DNA of 64,000 bases from contig KE993496.1 of assembly GCA_000466585.1 (NCBI GenBank), forward strand, positions 250,262 to 314,261, written 5' to 3'. Shown piece after piece: positions 51,890-60,202 of the stretch. The notes beneath the pieces are model-generated. The model was not told the origin of the DNA and made no database searches. It worked only from the letters and a program-made list of their open reading frames with translations. Made by a program: the position numbers and the translations under genes. The DNA comes from Clostridiales bacterium oral taxon 876 str. F0540 (GTDB lineage: Bacteria; Bacillota; Clostridia; Clostridiales; Clostridiaceae). Numbering within the stretch: position 1 is the first letter of the stretch; each line of letters opens with the position of its first letter.

Positions 51890-53624
51890 CTTAATAAAAA
51901 GGTCAATAGCTAAAGTAATTAGAAATAATATTGGATTAAGCATATTGTTAGTGTTTGCTATCTGTGGAGTTGTAGTTACAAGCTTAATTCCTCCTCAAAT
52001 CTTAAAATATATAGTTGATAATAATCTTGTACCCAAAAGATATGATAAATTATTTACACTAGCTGCTTCCTATATTGGAGTGATATTGTTTGTGGGAATA
52101 TTTGATTTTGTAAAAGAGGCTATTCTTGCAATCTTAGGACAAAAAATCACAAAAGAGATAAGAATTGAAATGATGGAAAAGCTTGAAAGAATTAATGCAG
52201 TATTCTTTTCAGCAAATAGCTCGGGGACAGTGGTTTCAAGATTTACAAATGATGTTGACGCAATCAATTCGTTATTTACAAGCGGTATTATAGGAATGAT
52301 GGTTGACTGCTTTAAGCTTATAGGTATTGTAATTTCAATTTGGACCTTTAGCAACAAGCTTGGAATTGTAACCGTACTCTTAATGCCTGCTATTTATGGC
52401 TTAACAAGACTTTTTCAAAAAAGAATGCTTAAAGCACAGATTGAAAACCGAATACTTATAGGCAAGGTAAATAATCATATTTCTGAAAGCTTAAAAAATG
52501 TACAGATGATTAAATCCTACAGCAAGGAAGGCTATATGGAAGAGAATTATAAGCGATATTTGCTTGATAATTATAAAACAATAGAAAAAGTAAATTTTTA
52601 TGATTCCATATACTCGCCATTGATTCAGCTTACTCGGGCTGTAGTTATAGCTTTCATCGTAGTGTTGTCCTCTAAGCAGCTGAACTTTTTAGGTATATCC
52701 CTTGGTATGGTTGCAGCATCAATTGAACTAATATCCAACTTGTTTACACCCATTGAAAACCTTGGTATGGAGCTTCAAGATATTCAGCAGGCCGTATCGG
52801 GTATTAGGAGAGTAAATGATTTTTACAGTGAATCCGAAGACGATCCTAAGCAGAATAAACTAAAGGCACAGAACATTATACCAAATCGTGAAGCTGTTAA
52901 ACTATCCTTTAATGATATTACTTTTCAATATGAAGAAGGCATTAATGTTCTTCAAAATATTGACCTTAGCTTAAAACCAAATGAGAAGGTTACTTTCGTA
53001 GGAAGAACAGGAGTAGGAAAAACCACGTTATTCAAACTTATAATGGGGCTTTTAAAACCAACAAAGGGCAACATAACAATAAATGGAGTGGATGTTTACG
53101 ACATACCAAATTCTGAAAAACGTAAGATCTTTGGGTATGTTGATCAAAGCTTTCATATAATAAAAGGTACTGTAGCGGATCAAATAAGTTTACAAGATGA
53201 GAGCATTACGAGAAAGCAAATTGAAAAGGCCATAGATTTTGTAGGACTTACTGAATATGTGGAAGCCATGGAAAAGGGACTTGATACTGAGGTGGTGAGT
53301 GATAATCTTTTTTCTCAAGGACAAAAACAACTTTTGGCTATAGCTAGGGCTGTTGTAACAAATCCACCCATACTTTTATTGGATGAGATTACAGCAAACC
53401 TTGATTCAATCACAGAAGAGAAAATAGTATCAGTACTTGAGAAAACAAGTGAGTCACACACCATATTGTCTATATCTCATAGACTGTCTTCAATGATAGC
53501 AAGCGATACTGTAGTTATATTAGAACACGGAAGAGTTAAAAATGCCGGCTCGCCTGAAGTGCTTCTGGAAAGTGATGATTGGTATCGAAGCCATATTGCA
53601 CTTGAGAAACTAACATGGAGTTAA
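51879..53624 (+). CDS. Heterodimeric ABC exporter subunit (catalytic Glu)
   Basis: 581 residues of the same design: membrane domain, Walker A GRTGVGKTTL, signature FSQGQKQLLAIARAV, Walker B LLLDEITANLD with the catalytic Glu, and ISHR. The signature is changed from LSGGQ to FSQGQ; with the Asp in the partner this makes one degenerate and one active ATP site, each built from complementary parts. GAGGGGG precedes ATG 51879 inside the first subunit's end. Closed by a terminator. Confidence 0.92.
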   Translation: MKNSLIKRSIAKVIRNNIGLSILLVFAICGVVVTSLIPPQILKYIVDNNLVPKRYDKLFTLAASYIGVILFVGIFDFVKEAILAILGQKITKEIRIEMMEKLERINAVFFSANSSGTVVSRFTNDVDAINSLFTSGIIGMMVDCFKLIGIVISIWTFSNKLGIVTVLLMPAIYGLTRLFQKRMLKAQIENRILIGKVNNHISESLKNVQMIKSYSKEGYMEENYKRYLLDNYKTIEKVNFYDSIYSPLIQLTRAVVIAFIVVLSSKQLNFLGISLGMVAASIELISNLFTPIENLGMELQDIQQAVSGIRRVNDFYSESEDDPKQNKLKAQNIIPNREAVKLSFNDITFQYEEGINVLQNIDLSLKPNEKVTFVGRTGVGKTTLFKLIMGLLKPTKGNITINGVDVYDIPNSEKRKIFGYVDQSFHIIKGTVADQISLQDESITRKQIEKAIDFVGLTEYVEAMEKGLDTEVVSDNLFSQGQKQLLAIARAVVTNPPILLLDEITANLDSITEEKIVSVLEKTSESHTILSISHRLSSMIASDTVVILEHGRVKNAGSPEVLLESDDWYRSHIALEKLTWS

Positions 53625-53639
53625 AATATAAATAGAGCT

Positions 53640-53672
53640 ATATGCCCCCTGACTTAGGGGGCTATTTTTATA
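53640..53672 (+). terminator. Terminator of the ABC exporter
   Basis: GCCCCCT (53644-53650) pairs with AGGGGGC (53656-53662), followed by TATTTTTAT. Confidence 0.85.
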
Positions 53673-53717
53673 TATAATTTCATGACAATATTAAATATTA
53701 TTAGAAAATAACTAGTA

Positions 53718-53746
53718 TTTACATAATTATTTTGTTCTAGTATAAT
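53718..53746 (+). promoter_or_regulatory. Promoter of the SRPBCC gene
   Basis: TTTACA (53718-53723), 17-bp spacer, TATAAT (53741-53746). Confidence 0.65.
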
Positions 53747-53855
53747 AATATAAAAATATGAATAAATTTACATATTCTTCGTCGATTTAGTTTTAAGTCT
53801 TAGAAATATTAAAAATAGTCTTGAAGAAAGTAAATTTTAATCAAACAGGAGGATA

Positions 53856-54275
53856 ATGATGAATAATAAGAAAATATTGACTATAAAAACAACAGTTGAT
53901 GCACCTATAGAGGCAGTATGGAAATATTGGACTGAACCAGAGCATATTAAAAAATGGAGCAATGCCTCAGAGGATTGGCATACAACAACCGCAAAGAATG
54001 ATTTAAGAGTTGGAGGTATATTCCTTAATAGAATGGAAGCTAAAGATGGCAGCTTTGGATTTGATTTTGGCGGAACTTATGATGAAGTGGAATTATATAA
54101 GGTTATTGCTTATACTTTGGGTGATGGGAGAAAAGTTAAAATTAATTTTACTGATAAGGAAAGCTTAACAGAGATTATAGAATCTTTCGAAGCTGAAAGT
54201 ACTAATTCCCTCGAAATGCAGCAAAACGGCTGGCAAGCAATATTGAATAACTTTAAAAAATATGCAGAAAAATAA
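53856..54275 (+). CDS. SRPBCC (AHSA1-like) protein
   Basis: 139 residues with the START/AHSA1 pattern: ILTIKTTVDAPIEAVWKYWT at the start, EHIKKWSNASEDW, GGTYDEVELYKVIAYTLGDG and the C-terminal long helix SLEMQQNGWQAILNNFKKY. These proteins have a deep hydrophobic pocket; many bacterial ones have no known ligand. ATG at 53856 or 53859 after CAGGAGG. Single gene. Confidence 0.88.
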   Translation: MMNNKKILTIKTTVDAPIEAVWKYWTEPEHIKKWSNASEDWHTTTAKNDLRVGGIFLNRMEAKDGSFGFDFGGTYDEVELYKVIAYTLGDGRKVKINFTDKESLTEIIESFEAESTNSLEMQQNGWQAILNNFKKYAEK

Positions 54276-54286
54276 AGCTTTGGAAG

Positions 54287-54313
54287 GCGGCTCAATAGGA
54301 GCTGCTTTTTTTA
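54287..54313 (+). terminator. Terminator of the SRPBCC gene
   Basis: GCGGCTC and GGAGCTGC around AATA pair with one wobble, followed by seven Ts. Confidence 0.8.
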
Positions 54314-54380
54314 TATTCAGTATGCTTGCTGAGCTGGCAAATTAAAATAAGTATATTGGCTTAGGAATAAATAATAATGC

Positions 54381-54430
54381 TAATAAAGTATAATAAGGTA
54401 TATTAGAGTACAATAAAGTGCAATAAAAAA
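54381..54430 (+). repeat. Five-unit 10-bp phased repeat
   Basis: Five successive 10-bp blocks with the form TAATAAAGTA: units at 54381, 54391, 54401, 54411 and 54421, each starting T/C-A-A/T-T. The period matches one helical turn and the array ends at the -35 box of the promoter at 54431, so it may bind a regulator along one face or act as an UP element. Confidence 0.65.
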
Positions 54431-54459
54431 TTGACTTTGACAACGAAGTTGCGTATAAT
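54431..54459 (+). promoter_or_regulatory. Promoter of the HTH-DUF4180 pair
   Basis: TTGACT (54431-54436), 17-bp spacer, TATAAT (54454-54459). A short palindrome, CAACGAAGTTG (54441-54451), sits in the spacer. Confidence 0.72.
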
Positions 54460-54494
54460 GAGAATAAATTATAGAGTTGAAAGGATAATTTACT

Positions 54495-54992
54495 ATGGAA
54501 GGCAAGTTTTATAATATTGATCAAGTTGCAGAGATATTAGGTATGCACCATAAGACAATTAGAAAATTTATAACTGAAGGAAAACTTGGTGCAAGCAAGG
54601 TTGGAAAGCAGTGGAGAATTTCCAGTGAGAGCTTGAATGCCTTCATGGAACAAAAGGTTAGCGCTGATAATAAACAAGCGGAAGCAGATGAGGAAATAAA
54701 AATTTCTGCAAATGAAACAAATTCTAGAGTTATAAGACCTAAAATAAATGTCTCAACTGTGATAGAAGTGAATGAATTAGGCAAAGAACAGTATATGCGA
54801 ATATCTAATACCCTTATTGCTGTCATGAACAGTAAAGACCCAAGTCTAGGTAATTCAACAATAAATATGAAATATAATGAAAAAGAAGACAGACTAAAAA
54901 TTATGATGTGGGGAACAATGAAATTTACTGAAGAAATGCTGAGCACAGTTTCTCTGCTTACGGACTGTCTTAATGAAGGGGGAAAATCATGA
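54495..54992 (+). CDS. HTH_17-domain protein
   Basis: 165 residues: N-terminal excisionase-type HTH (YNIDQVAEILGMHHKTIRKF, GKLGASKVGKQWRISSESL), a charged linker (about 55-85) and a C-terminal beta-rich domain (VSTVIEVNELGKEQYMRIS, DRLKIMMWGTMKFTEEML). AAAGGATAAT precedes ATG. The DUF4180 gene overlaps its end by 4 bases, indicating coupled translation and probably a functional pair. It may autoregulate through the repeat or palindrome at its promoter. Confidence 0.85.
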   Translation: MEGKFYNIDQVAEILGMHHKTIRKFITEGKLGASKVGKQWRISSESLNAFMEQKVSADNKQAEADEEIKISANETNSRVIRPKINVSTVIEVNELGKEQYMRISNTLIAVMNSKDPSLGNSTINMKYNEKEDRLKIMMWGTMKFTEEMLSTVSLLTDCLNEGGKS

Positions 54993-55354
54993 ATATAAAT
55001 GTCATAAAAAATGCTAAATTTGAAATCGCTGTTATTAATAGCCAAGAGATATTGATTACCGATGTTCAGTCTGCTTTGGATTTAATGGCCACTATAAATT
55101 ACGAGACAGGATGCTATAGAATAATTTTAAATAAATCAGCAATAGTTGAGGAGTTTTTTGATTTGAAGACTAGACTAGCCGGAGAAATTTTGCAGAAGTT
55201 CGTTAATTATAATGTTAAACTTGCAATTGTAGGAGATTTTTCTGTTTATTCAAGCAAAAGTTTAAAAGATTTTATTTATGAGAGCAACAAGGGCAGGCAT
55301 ATATTTTTCGTGTCTGATGAAAAGCAAGGAATTGAAAAATTGAGTGTGGACTAA
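54989..55354 (+). CDS. DUF4180 protein
   Basis: 121 residues with LITDVQSALDLMATINYETG, FDLKTRLAGEILQKFVNY, KLAIVGDFS and SLKDFIYESNKGRHIFFV, which match DUF4180 throughout. Function unknown; these small proteins are often next to HTH regulators. ATG overlaps the stop of the HTH_17 gene (ATGA). An effector-binding or STAS-like partner role is a guess. Confidence 0.88.
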   Translation: MNINVIKNAKFEIAVINSQEILITDVQSALDLMATINYETGCYRIILNKSAIVEEFFDLKTRLAGEILQKFVNYNVKLAIVGDFSVYSSKSLKDFIYESNKGRHIFFVSDEKQGIEKLSVD

Positions 55355-55505
55355 TGAAGCCTGAGAATGCTGTCCTCCTTTTATATCAGAACTTATATTG
55401 AGTCGGTCTTTTTTAAAAGTTTTAGATATTTTATTTAAAATAGAATAAACTTAATATAGAGCACTATTAATATGATGGATGATGCTTCGGAAAGGAGTAT
55501 TAAAT

Positions 55506-56858
55506 ATGAAAAATCAGCAGACGGCGAGTAAAATTCTGAAATGTGTATCAAGACTAATAATCCCGGTTATTGCACTACTAATGCTTATGGGATGTGGAAA
55601 GCTTAACCTGAAAGGTACTGACCAGTCCAGTACTCCGCCAGTAAATGAAGTGCCAAGCAAATCTGAACCCTCTGATAATAATGAATCAGCAGCGCAAGAT
55701 CAGAACCAACAGGAAGGTAAGCCTAACGATAATGCAAACAACACACCAACAAATGTGGATAAAATTTCTGAGCAGATAAGTAAAATGACCTTGGATGAAA
55801 AAGTAGGTCAAATGGTGATTTCCGGAGTAGATGGATATACAAACGACATGCATTCAAGCGAGTTAATTACTAAGTATTATGTCGGAGGCTTTATATTGCT
55901 TGGACAGAATGTGAAAGATACAAGTCAGGTTCTAAATCTACTTAATTCTTTAAAAGATACAAATAAAAAATCCGGAAGCAGCATACCTCTGTTTCTTGGA
56001 GTTGATCAGGAGGGAGGCAGGATAGATAGGATGCCGCCCGGCTTTGAGAAGTTTCCAACAAATAAAGCTATAGGACAAATAAACAATAGCACATTTTCAA
56101 ATTCTATCGGGAAAGCAATCGGGCAGGAAGTAAAAAGTTTTGGCTTCAATCTTGATTTTGCACCTGTACTTGATATAAACAGTAACCCTAAAAATCCTAT
56201 TATAGGTGACAGATCCTTTGGTGCTACTTCTCAGGTTGTAACAAAGCTTGGAATTGAAACTATGAAAGGAATTCGCTTCGAAAATGTGATACCAGTAGTA
56301 AAGCATTTTCCAGGACACGGTGATACTTCAGTGGATTCTCATACGGGGCTTCCAATAGTAAATAATGACCTCGCAAGACTGAAAAGCTTTGAGCTCGTTC
56401 CATTTGCTGAGGCAATAAAGAATAATGTTGATATGATAATGGTTGCACATATTCTATTTCCAAAAATAGATTCCAAGTATCCGGCAACCATGTCTAAAAC
56501 TATCATAACTGATGTTCTGAAAAACAGCATGAAATACAAGGGACTTATAATTACTGATGACATGACTATGGGAGCAATAACAAGTAATTATAATATAGGT
56601 GAGGCAGCTGTAAGGTCTGTAAATGCAGGAAGCAACATTATATTGGTTTGTCACGACTTCGATAAAGAGGTTCAGGTAATTGAAAAAATCAAAGCAGCAG
56701 TTAAGGATGGAACAATATCTCAAGAAACAATAAATAGCAGTGTGTATAAAATACTGCAGCTTAAGCAGAAATATCAAATTGCAGATAAGAGTATTAATTC
56801 AGTAGATGTGAAAAGTATAAATAGCTTAATTAAGAAAACTGTGAATAGCTATAAATAA
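55506..56858 (+). CDS. nagZ: Beta-N-acetylhexosaminidase NagZ-like lipoprotein (GH3)
   Basis: 450 residues. Signal peptide with lipobox LMGC (Cys30), a low-complexity Ser/Pro/Asn/Gln linker (about 38-88), then GH3 domain: LGVDQEGGRIDRMPP, GFNLDFAPVLDINSNPKN, IGDRSFG, KHFPGHGDTSVDSH (with the His-Asp of the NagZ acid dyad) and nucleophile region ITDDMTMGAI. It cuts GlcNAc from peptidoglycan fragments outside the cell. GGAAAGGAG before ATG 55506; the upstream ATG lacks a site. Catalytic-dyad loop is intact. Confidence 0.92.
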   Translation: MKNQQTASKILKCVSRLIIPVIALLMLMGCGKLNLKGTDQSSTPPVNEVPSKSEPSDNNESAAQDQNQQEGKPNDNANNTPTNVDKISEQISKMTLDEKVGQMVISGVDGYTNDMHSSELITKYYVGGFILLGQNVKDTSQVLNLLNSLKDTNKKSGSSIPLFLGVDQEGGRIDRMPPGFEKFPTNKAIGQINNSTFSNSIGKAIGQEVKSFGFNLDFAPVLDINSNPKNPIIGDRSFGATSQVVTKLGIETMKGIRFENVIPVVKHFPGHGDTSVDSHTGLPIVNNDLARLKSFELVPFAEAIKNNVDMIMVAHILFPKIDSKYPATMSKTIITDVLKNSMKYKGLIITDDMTMGAITSNYNIGEAAVRSVNAGSNIILVCHDFDKEVQVIEKIKAAVKDGTISQETINSSVYKILQLKQKYQIADKSINSVDVKSINSLIKKTVNSYK

Positions 56859-56957
56859 AGACTGGTGAAGGAAAATACAATGTTGTAATTATGGAAGCGG
56901 CGGATTTAGCGAAATTAAAGGAGCATATGACTATGTCTTAAAAATTGTTTAGGCAAT

Positions 56958-56992
56958 AAAAAATTCACACACCTTGGCTATTAGGTGTGTGA
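56958..56992 (-). terminator. Terminator of the - strand esterase
   Basis: TCACACACCT (56965-56974) pairs with AGGTGTGTGA (56983-56992); the A run on the left gives a - strand T tract. Confidence 0.8.
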
Positions 56993-57030
56993 TATTTGCG
57001 ATGCCCCTTATTATTTTTCGGGTTCTTAAT

Positions 57031-57768
57031 TTACTTGCTTGCCTTAAATATGAAATCGGAAATAATATCACCTATTGGATAAGAACAATGGGTGCAACCG
57101 ATCATTAGCTTGAAATCTACCTTTGACATATCATAATTATATTGTTCCATCGTTTTAAGGAGCAGCTTTGTCTGTTCAAAGCGATTAGGTATATCATTTT
57201 CAGCTGTGATAAACAGCAGCCTGCTTTGATAAGATGGATCAATATCATGATCGACAAAATATATAGGAGCAGCTTCATCTATTCTTACAAGTCTGGAATC
57301 CAAACCTCTCTCACGCAGTACATTAAAATGAACAGTCGGCTGACCGGCATCAAAAATCCAGCCGGTGATGCTGTTCGGTGAAATACTATACTTACCAAGA
57401 TAACGACTGTCAAAATAATTCATCAGTGCTAAATATGCGCCTGCAGAAGAACCACCTACGAAAATTTCACTAAATAGCTTATTTGTTATACCATATTTCT
57501 TTACAAAGTATATTGCATTTGCAGCATCTTCAATAAATTCCGGGTACTTAGCATCCGGATACATCCTATATTCAACGGAGACCAAAGCTATTTTTCGTGA
57601 AGAGAGGTTTTTTAAATCCTCGGAAACGTCTTTGCTTCCTCCTTCAATACCACCTCCATGAAAGAAAATAAATACCGGACAAGGAGAATCAGTGTCCGGC
57701 AAGTACATGTCCAAAGAGCAACTGCCTGGGTGACTTTCGTCATAAACTATATTTAATAATTCCTTCAT
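57031..57768 (-). CDS. Alpha/beta hydrolase (HGGG esterase)
   Basis: 245 residues: DMYLPDTDSPCPVFIFFHGGG (oxyanion HGGG), nucleophile VGGSSAGAYLAL (Ser in GGSSAG), acid in FITAENDIPN, and catalytic His in IGCTHCSYP. This is the hormone-sensitive-lipase-like/BD-FAE esterase group acting on small acyl esters. GGAGG lies 7 bases before ATG 57768 on the - strand; upstream in-frame codons lack a site. Single cytoplasmic enzyme; substrate unknown. Confidence 0.87.
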   Translation of the reverse strand: MKELLNIVYDESHPGSCSLDMYLPDTDSPCPVFIFFHGGGIEGGSKDVSEDLKNLSSRKIALVSVEYRMYPDAKYPEFIEDAANAIYFVKKYGITNKLFSEIFVGGSSAGAYLALMNYFDSRYLGKYSISPNSITGWIFDAGQPTVHFNVLRERGLDSRLVRIDEAAPIYFVDHDIDPSYQSRLLFITAENDIPNRFEQTKLLLKTMEQYNYDMSKVDFKLMIGCTHCSYPIGDIISDFIFKASK

Positions 57769-57942
57769 TATTGTACCTCCTGAAGCGTCAATCTGTATTT
57801 GATTACTTCTCATAAAGCCATTATATAACTTTAGTGCCATACTTTACATAAATTTTTCTCATACGTCAATAAGAAATATGATGGCCTAATTAATCTAATT
57901 ATCGTTATACAATGTTTTGATTTATTCCTGAAAATATTATAG

Positions 57943-58000
57943 TTGACAGCTAGTCTAATTAGACTATAATATTTATGTATAGTTAGTCTAATTAGACTAA
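57943..58000 (+). promoter_or_regulatory. Promoter with twin palindromic operators
   Basis: TTGACA (57943-57948), 16-bp spacer, TATAAT (57965-57970). The spacer holds TAGTCTAATTAGACTA (57951-57966), a perfect 16-bp palindrome; a second, TTAGTCTAATTAGACTAA (57983-58000), lies 33 bp (three turns) downstream. Likely operators for the PadR regulator encoded at 58997. Confidence 0.85.
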
Positions 58001-58085
58001 TGATAAATTCGTTGATTTTTGAAACTTTTGAAAATCTACTGAAGCAATTAGTTCAATAAATAAGTAGCAAGAAAGGATGACAAAA

Positions 58086-58934
58086 ATGATTAAATCGTTT
58101 TTAATGATAGGACAGTCAAATATGGCAGGGCGAGGGTTTATTCATGAAGTGCGCCCTATTTATAATGAAAGAATACAAATGCTCCGAAATGGCAGATGGC
58201 AAATGATGACTGAGCCAATAAATTATGACCGTCCTGTTTCAGGAATAAGTCTGGCTGCTTCATTTGCAGATACATGGTGTGGCCAAAATCAAGAAGATAC
58301 TATTGGCTTAATTCCTTGTGCTGAAGGTGGAAGTTCACTGGATGAATGGGCTATAGATCAGGCACTTTTTAGGCATGCAATAGCTGAAGCTAAATTTGCT
58401 ATGCAAAGTAGTGAGTTAACAGGGATTTTATGGCATCAAGGAGAAAGTGATAGTTTAAATGGCAACTACAAAGTCTATTACAAAAAATTACTTATAATTA
58501 TTGAAACTCTTAGAAAAGAACTAAATGCTCCAGATATTCCAATTATTATTGGTGGCTTAGGAGACTTTTTAGGCAGAGAAGGATTTGGAAAAAGCTGTAC
58601 TGAATATAATTTCATCAATGAGGAGTTGCAAAAATTTGCTTTTGAACAAGATAATTGTTATTTTGTCACTGCATCAGGCTTAACATCTAACCCAGATGGT
58701 ATTCATATCGATGCAATCTCCCAAAGAAAATTTGGTTTACGATATTTTGAAGCCTTTTCTAAAAGACAACATGTATTGGAGCCGTTAATTAATGAAAATG
58801 AGTTGCTAAAGTTAAATGATTCTAGAGAACACAACAAATCAGAAAAGATATATATACAAAGTATGGATTTTGCACTAGGAAAGATGTCCTATGAGAGTTT
58901 CATATCTCAGGTTATGCAAATTAACAATGATTAA
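58086..58934 (+). CDS. SGNH carbohydrate acetyl-esterase
   Basis: 282 residues of the DUF303/sialate O-acetylesterase-like group: FLMIGQSNMAGRG (Ser block I), AEGGSSLDEWA, ILWHQGESD (block), and NPDGIHIDAISQRKFG (Asp-His block V). It removes acetyl groups from sugars; no signal peptide, so probably cytoplasmic. The C-terminal 50 residues are an extra helical tail. ATG 58086 has AAAGGA 8 bases upstream; an earlier ATG 58077 overlaps that site. Under the twin-operator promoter; PadR follows. Confidence 0.85.
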   Translation: MIKSFLMIGQSNMAGRGFIHEVRPIYNERIQMLRNGRWQMMTEPINYDRPVSGISLAASFADTWCGQNQEDTIGLIPCAEGGSSLDEWAIDQALFRHAIAEAKFAMQSSELTGILWHQGESDSLNGNYKVYYKKLLIIIETLRKELNAPDIPIIIGGLGDFLGREGFGKSCTEYNFINEELQKFAFEQDNCYFVTASGLTSNPDGIHIDAISQRKFGLRYFEAFSKRQHVLEPLINENELLKLNDSREHNKSEKIYIQSMDFALGKMSYESFISQVMQINND

Positions 58935-58996
58935 ACCAATAATTATAAAATAACTATTGATATAATTTAGGTGAAAAGTTTAAAGGAGATGTTTTT

Positions 58997-59539
58997 ATGA
59001 TACCACTGCTGATCTTAGGTTTAATAAAACAAAACCCAGGATCTTACGGATATGAATTATTGGCATTAATGGAAGAGAGACACTACAAGTATATAATTAA
59101 TTTTACTAAAGGATCATTTTATTATAATCTTCAACAATTAGAAGAAAAGCAATATATTAAAAAGATTGACCAGTTAGACAATACTAGAGAAACACATAAT
59201 TATATTATCACTGAACTAGGGGATAAAGAATTTGAAAAATTGATGTATAAGTATGGATCAAAGACTGAGTATGTAAATTTATCTTTTTATGCAGCAATGT
59301 TGTTTGCTAATGAATACAAAAACGAGGAGCTAACAAAACTGATAGAAATGCAAATTGAGCAAACTAAACAGAAAGTCTTTCTATTAGAGCAATCTCTTGA
59401 ACATAATAATACTATCCCTACTTATTTTAGAAAAATGTTGGAAAATTCACGTTCTCATCATTTAGTAAATATTCAATGGTTTGAAGGACTGCTAGAAGAT
59501 ATAAAAAATAAAAGTGAAACAGCAAAGCCAATAGACTGA
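58997..59539 (+). CDS. PadR-family regulator
   Basis: 180 residues: winged helix (MIPLLILGLIKQNPGSYGYE, FTKGSFYYNLQQLEEKQYI) with C-terminal dimerisation helices (Vir_C-like, YAAMLFANEYKNEELTKLI). Likely represses the promoter at 57943 through the two palindromes. AAAGGAGATG precedes ATG. Follows the esterase by 62 bases, perhaps as an autoregulated pair; a phenolic or drug inducer is usual for PadR. Confidence 0.88.
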   Translation: MIPLLILGLIKQNPGSYGYELLALMEERHYKYIINFTKGSFYYNLQQLEEKQYIKKIDQLDNTRETHNYIITELGDKEFEKLMYKYGSKTEYVNLSFYAAMLFANEYKNEELTKLIEMQIEQTKQKVFLLEQSLEHNNTIPTYFRKMLENSRSHHLVNIQWFEGLLEDIKNKSETAKPID

Positions 59540-59624
59540 GATATACTTGACTATTACGTAAGGTCATAGTGTATTATTTATAAATAATATGATAAATATG
59601 ATCTTACGAGAGGAAGAAATATAC

Positions 59625-60098
59625 ATGAACAACAAACTGATTGTTTATTATTCGCTTTTTCAAAATACTGCAAATTTAGCCTTTGAAATAGCGGTTCAGA
59701 CTGATGGTACATTAAGAGAATTAATTCCTGATAAAAATTACTCCTTTAACTATAATACTGCGGTTAAAGAAGCAAGAAATCAAATCGCCCGAGGATTTTG
59801 CCCAAAGCTGATATCCGGGAACGAGCCCATAGATGACTATCAAACAATATTCATTGGTTCGCCTAATTGGTTTAAAACATTAGCTCCACCGGTTATGAGC
59901 TTTCTTACAAAGCATGATTTTTCAGGCAAAACAATAATCCCATTTTGTACTCATGGAGGCGGCGGCTTTGGACAAATTGAAAATGATATAGCAAGAGAGT
60001 GCTCAAAATCCAATATTCTTCCGGGTATTGCAGTAAACGGTGCTGCTTCACTGGAAGAGGTAACAAGTTGGCTTAAGACAATTGGATATAGTCAATAA
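59625..60098 (+). CDS. Flavodoxin-fold protein
   Basis: 157 residues: LIVYYSLFQNTANLAFEIA (FMN phosphate loop), YQTIFIGSPNWFKTLAPPVMSF, and IIPFCTHGGGGFGQIENDI, which match the flavodoxin_4 group. Serves as an electron carrier or small reductase. Start ATG 59625 with AGAGGAAG upstream; the earlier in-frame ATG at 59589 has no site. Single gene. Confidence 0.88.
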   Translation: MNNKLIVYYSLFQNTANLAFEIAVQTDGTLRELIPDKNYSFNYNTAVKEARNQIARGFCPKLISGNEPIDDYQTIFIGSPNWFKTLAPPVMSFLTKHDFSGKTIIPFCTHGGGGFGQIENDIARECSKSNILPGIAVNGAASLEEVTSWLKTIGYSQ

Positions 60099-60202
60099 TA
60101 TACTTATTAAGTAATGAATATACACCCTGCACAATAGGGCAGGAAATGTCGGATGAATAGTTTCAGTTTCTGCTATTCTATTGATGAAAGGAGGTCATAA
60201 AA

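Noticed and set aside
54381..54430. Phased repeat as a CRISPR array or replication iteron
   Set aside because: Units are 10 bp without spacers, A/T-rich and end at a promoter; no cas or rep gene is near.
56859..56955. Possible C-terminal gene relic after nagZ (YGSGGFSEIKGAYDYVL)
   Set aside because: Only about 20 plausible residues, no start and no recognisable family; too little to call.
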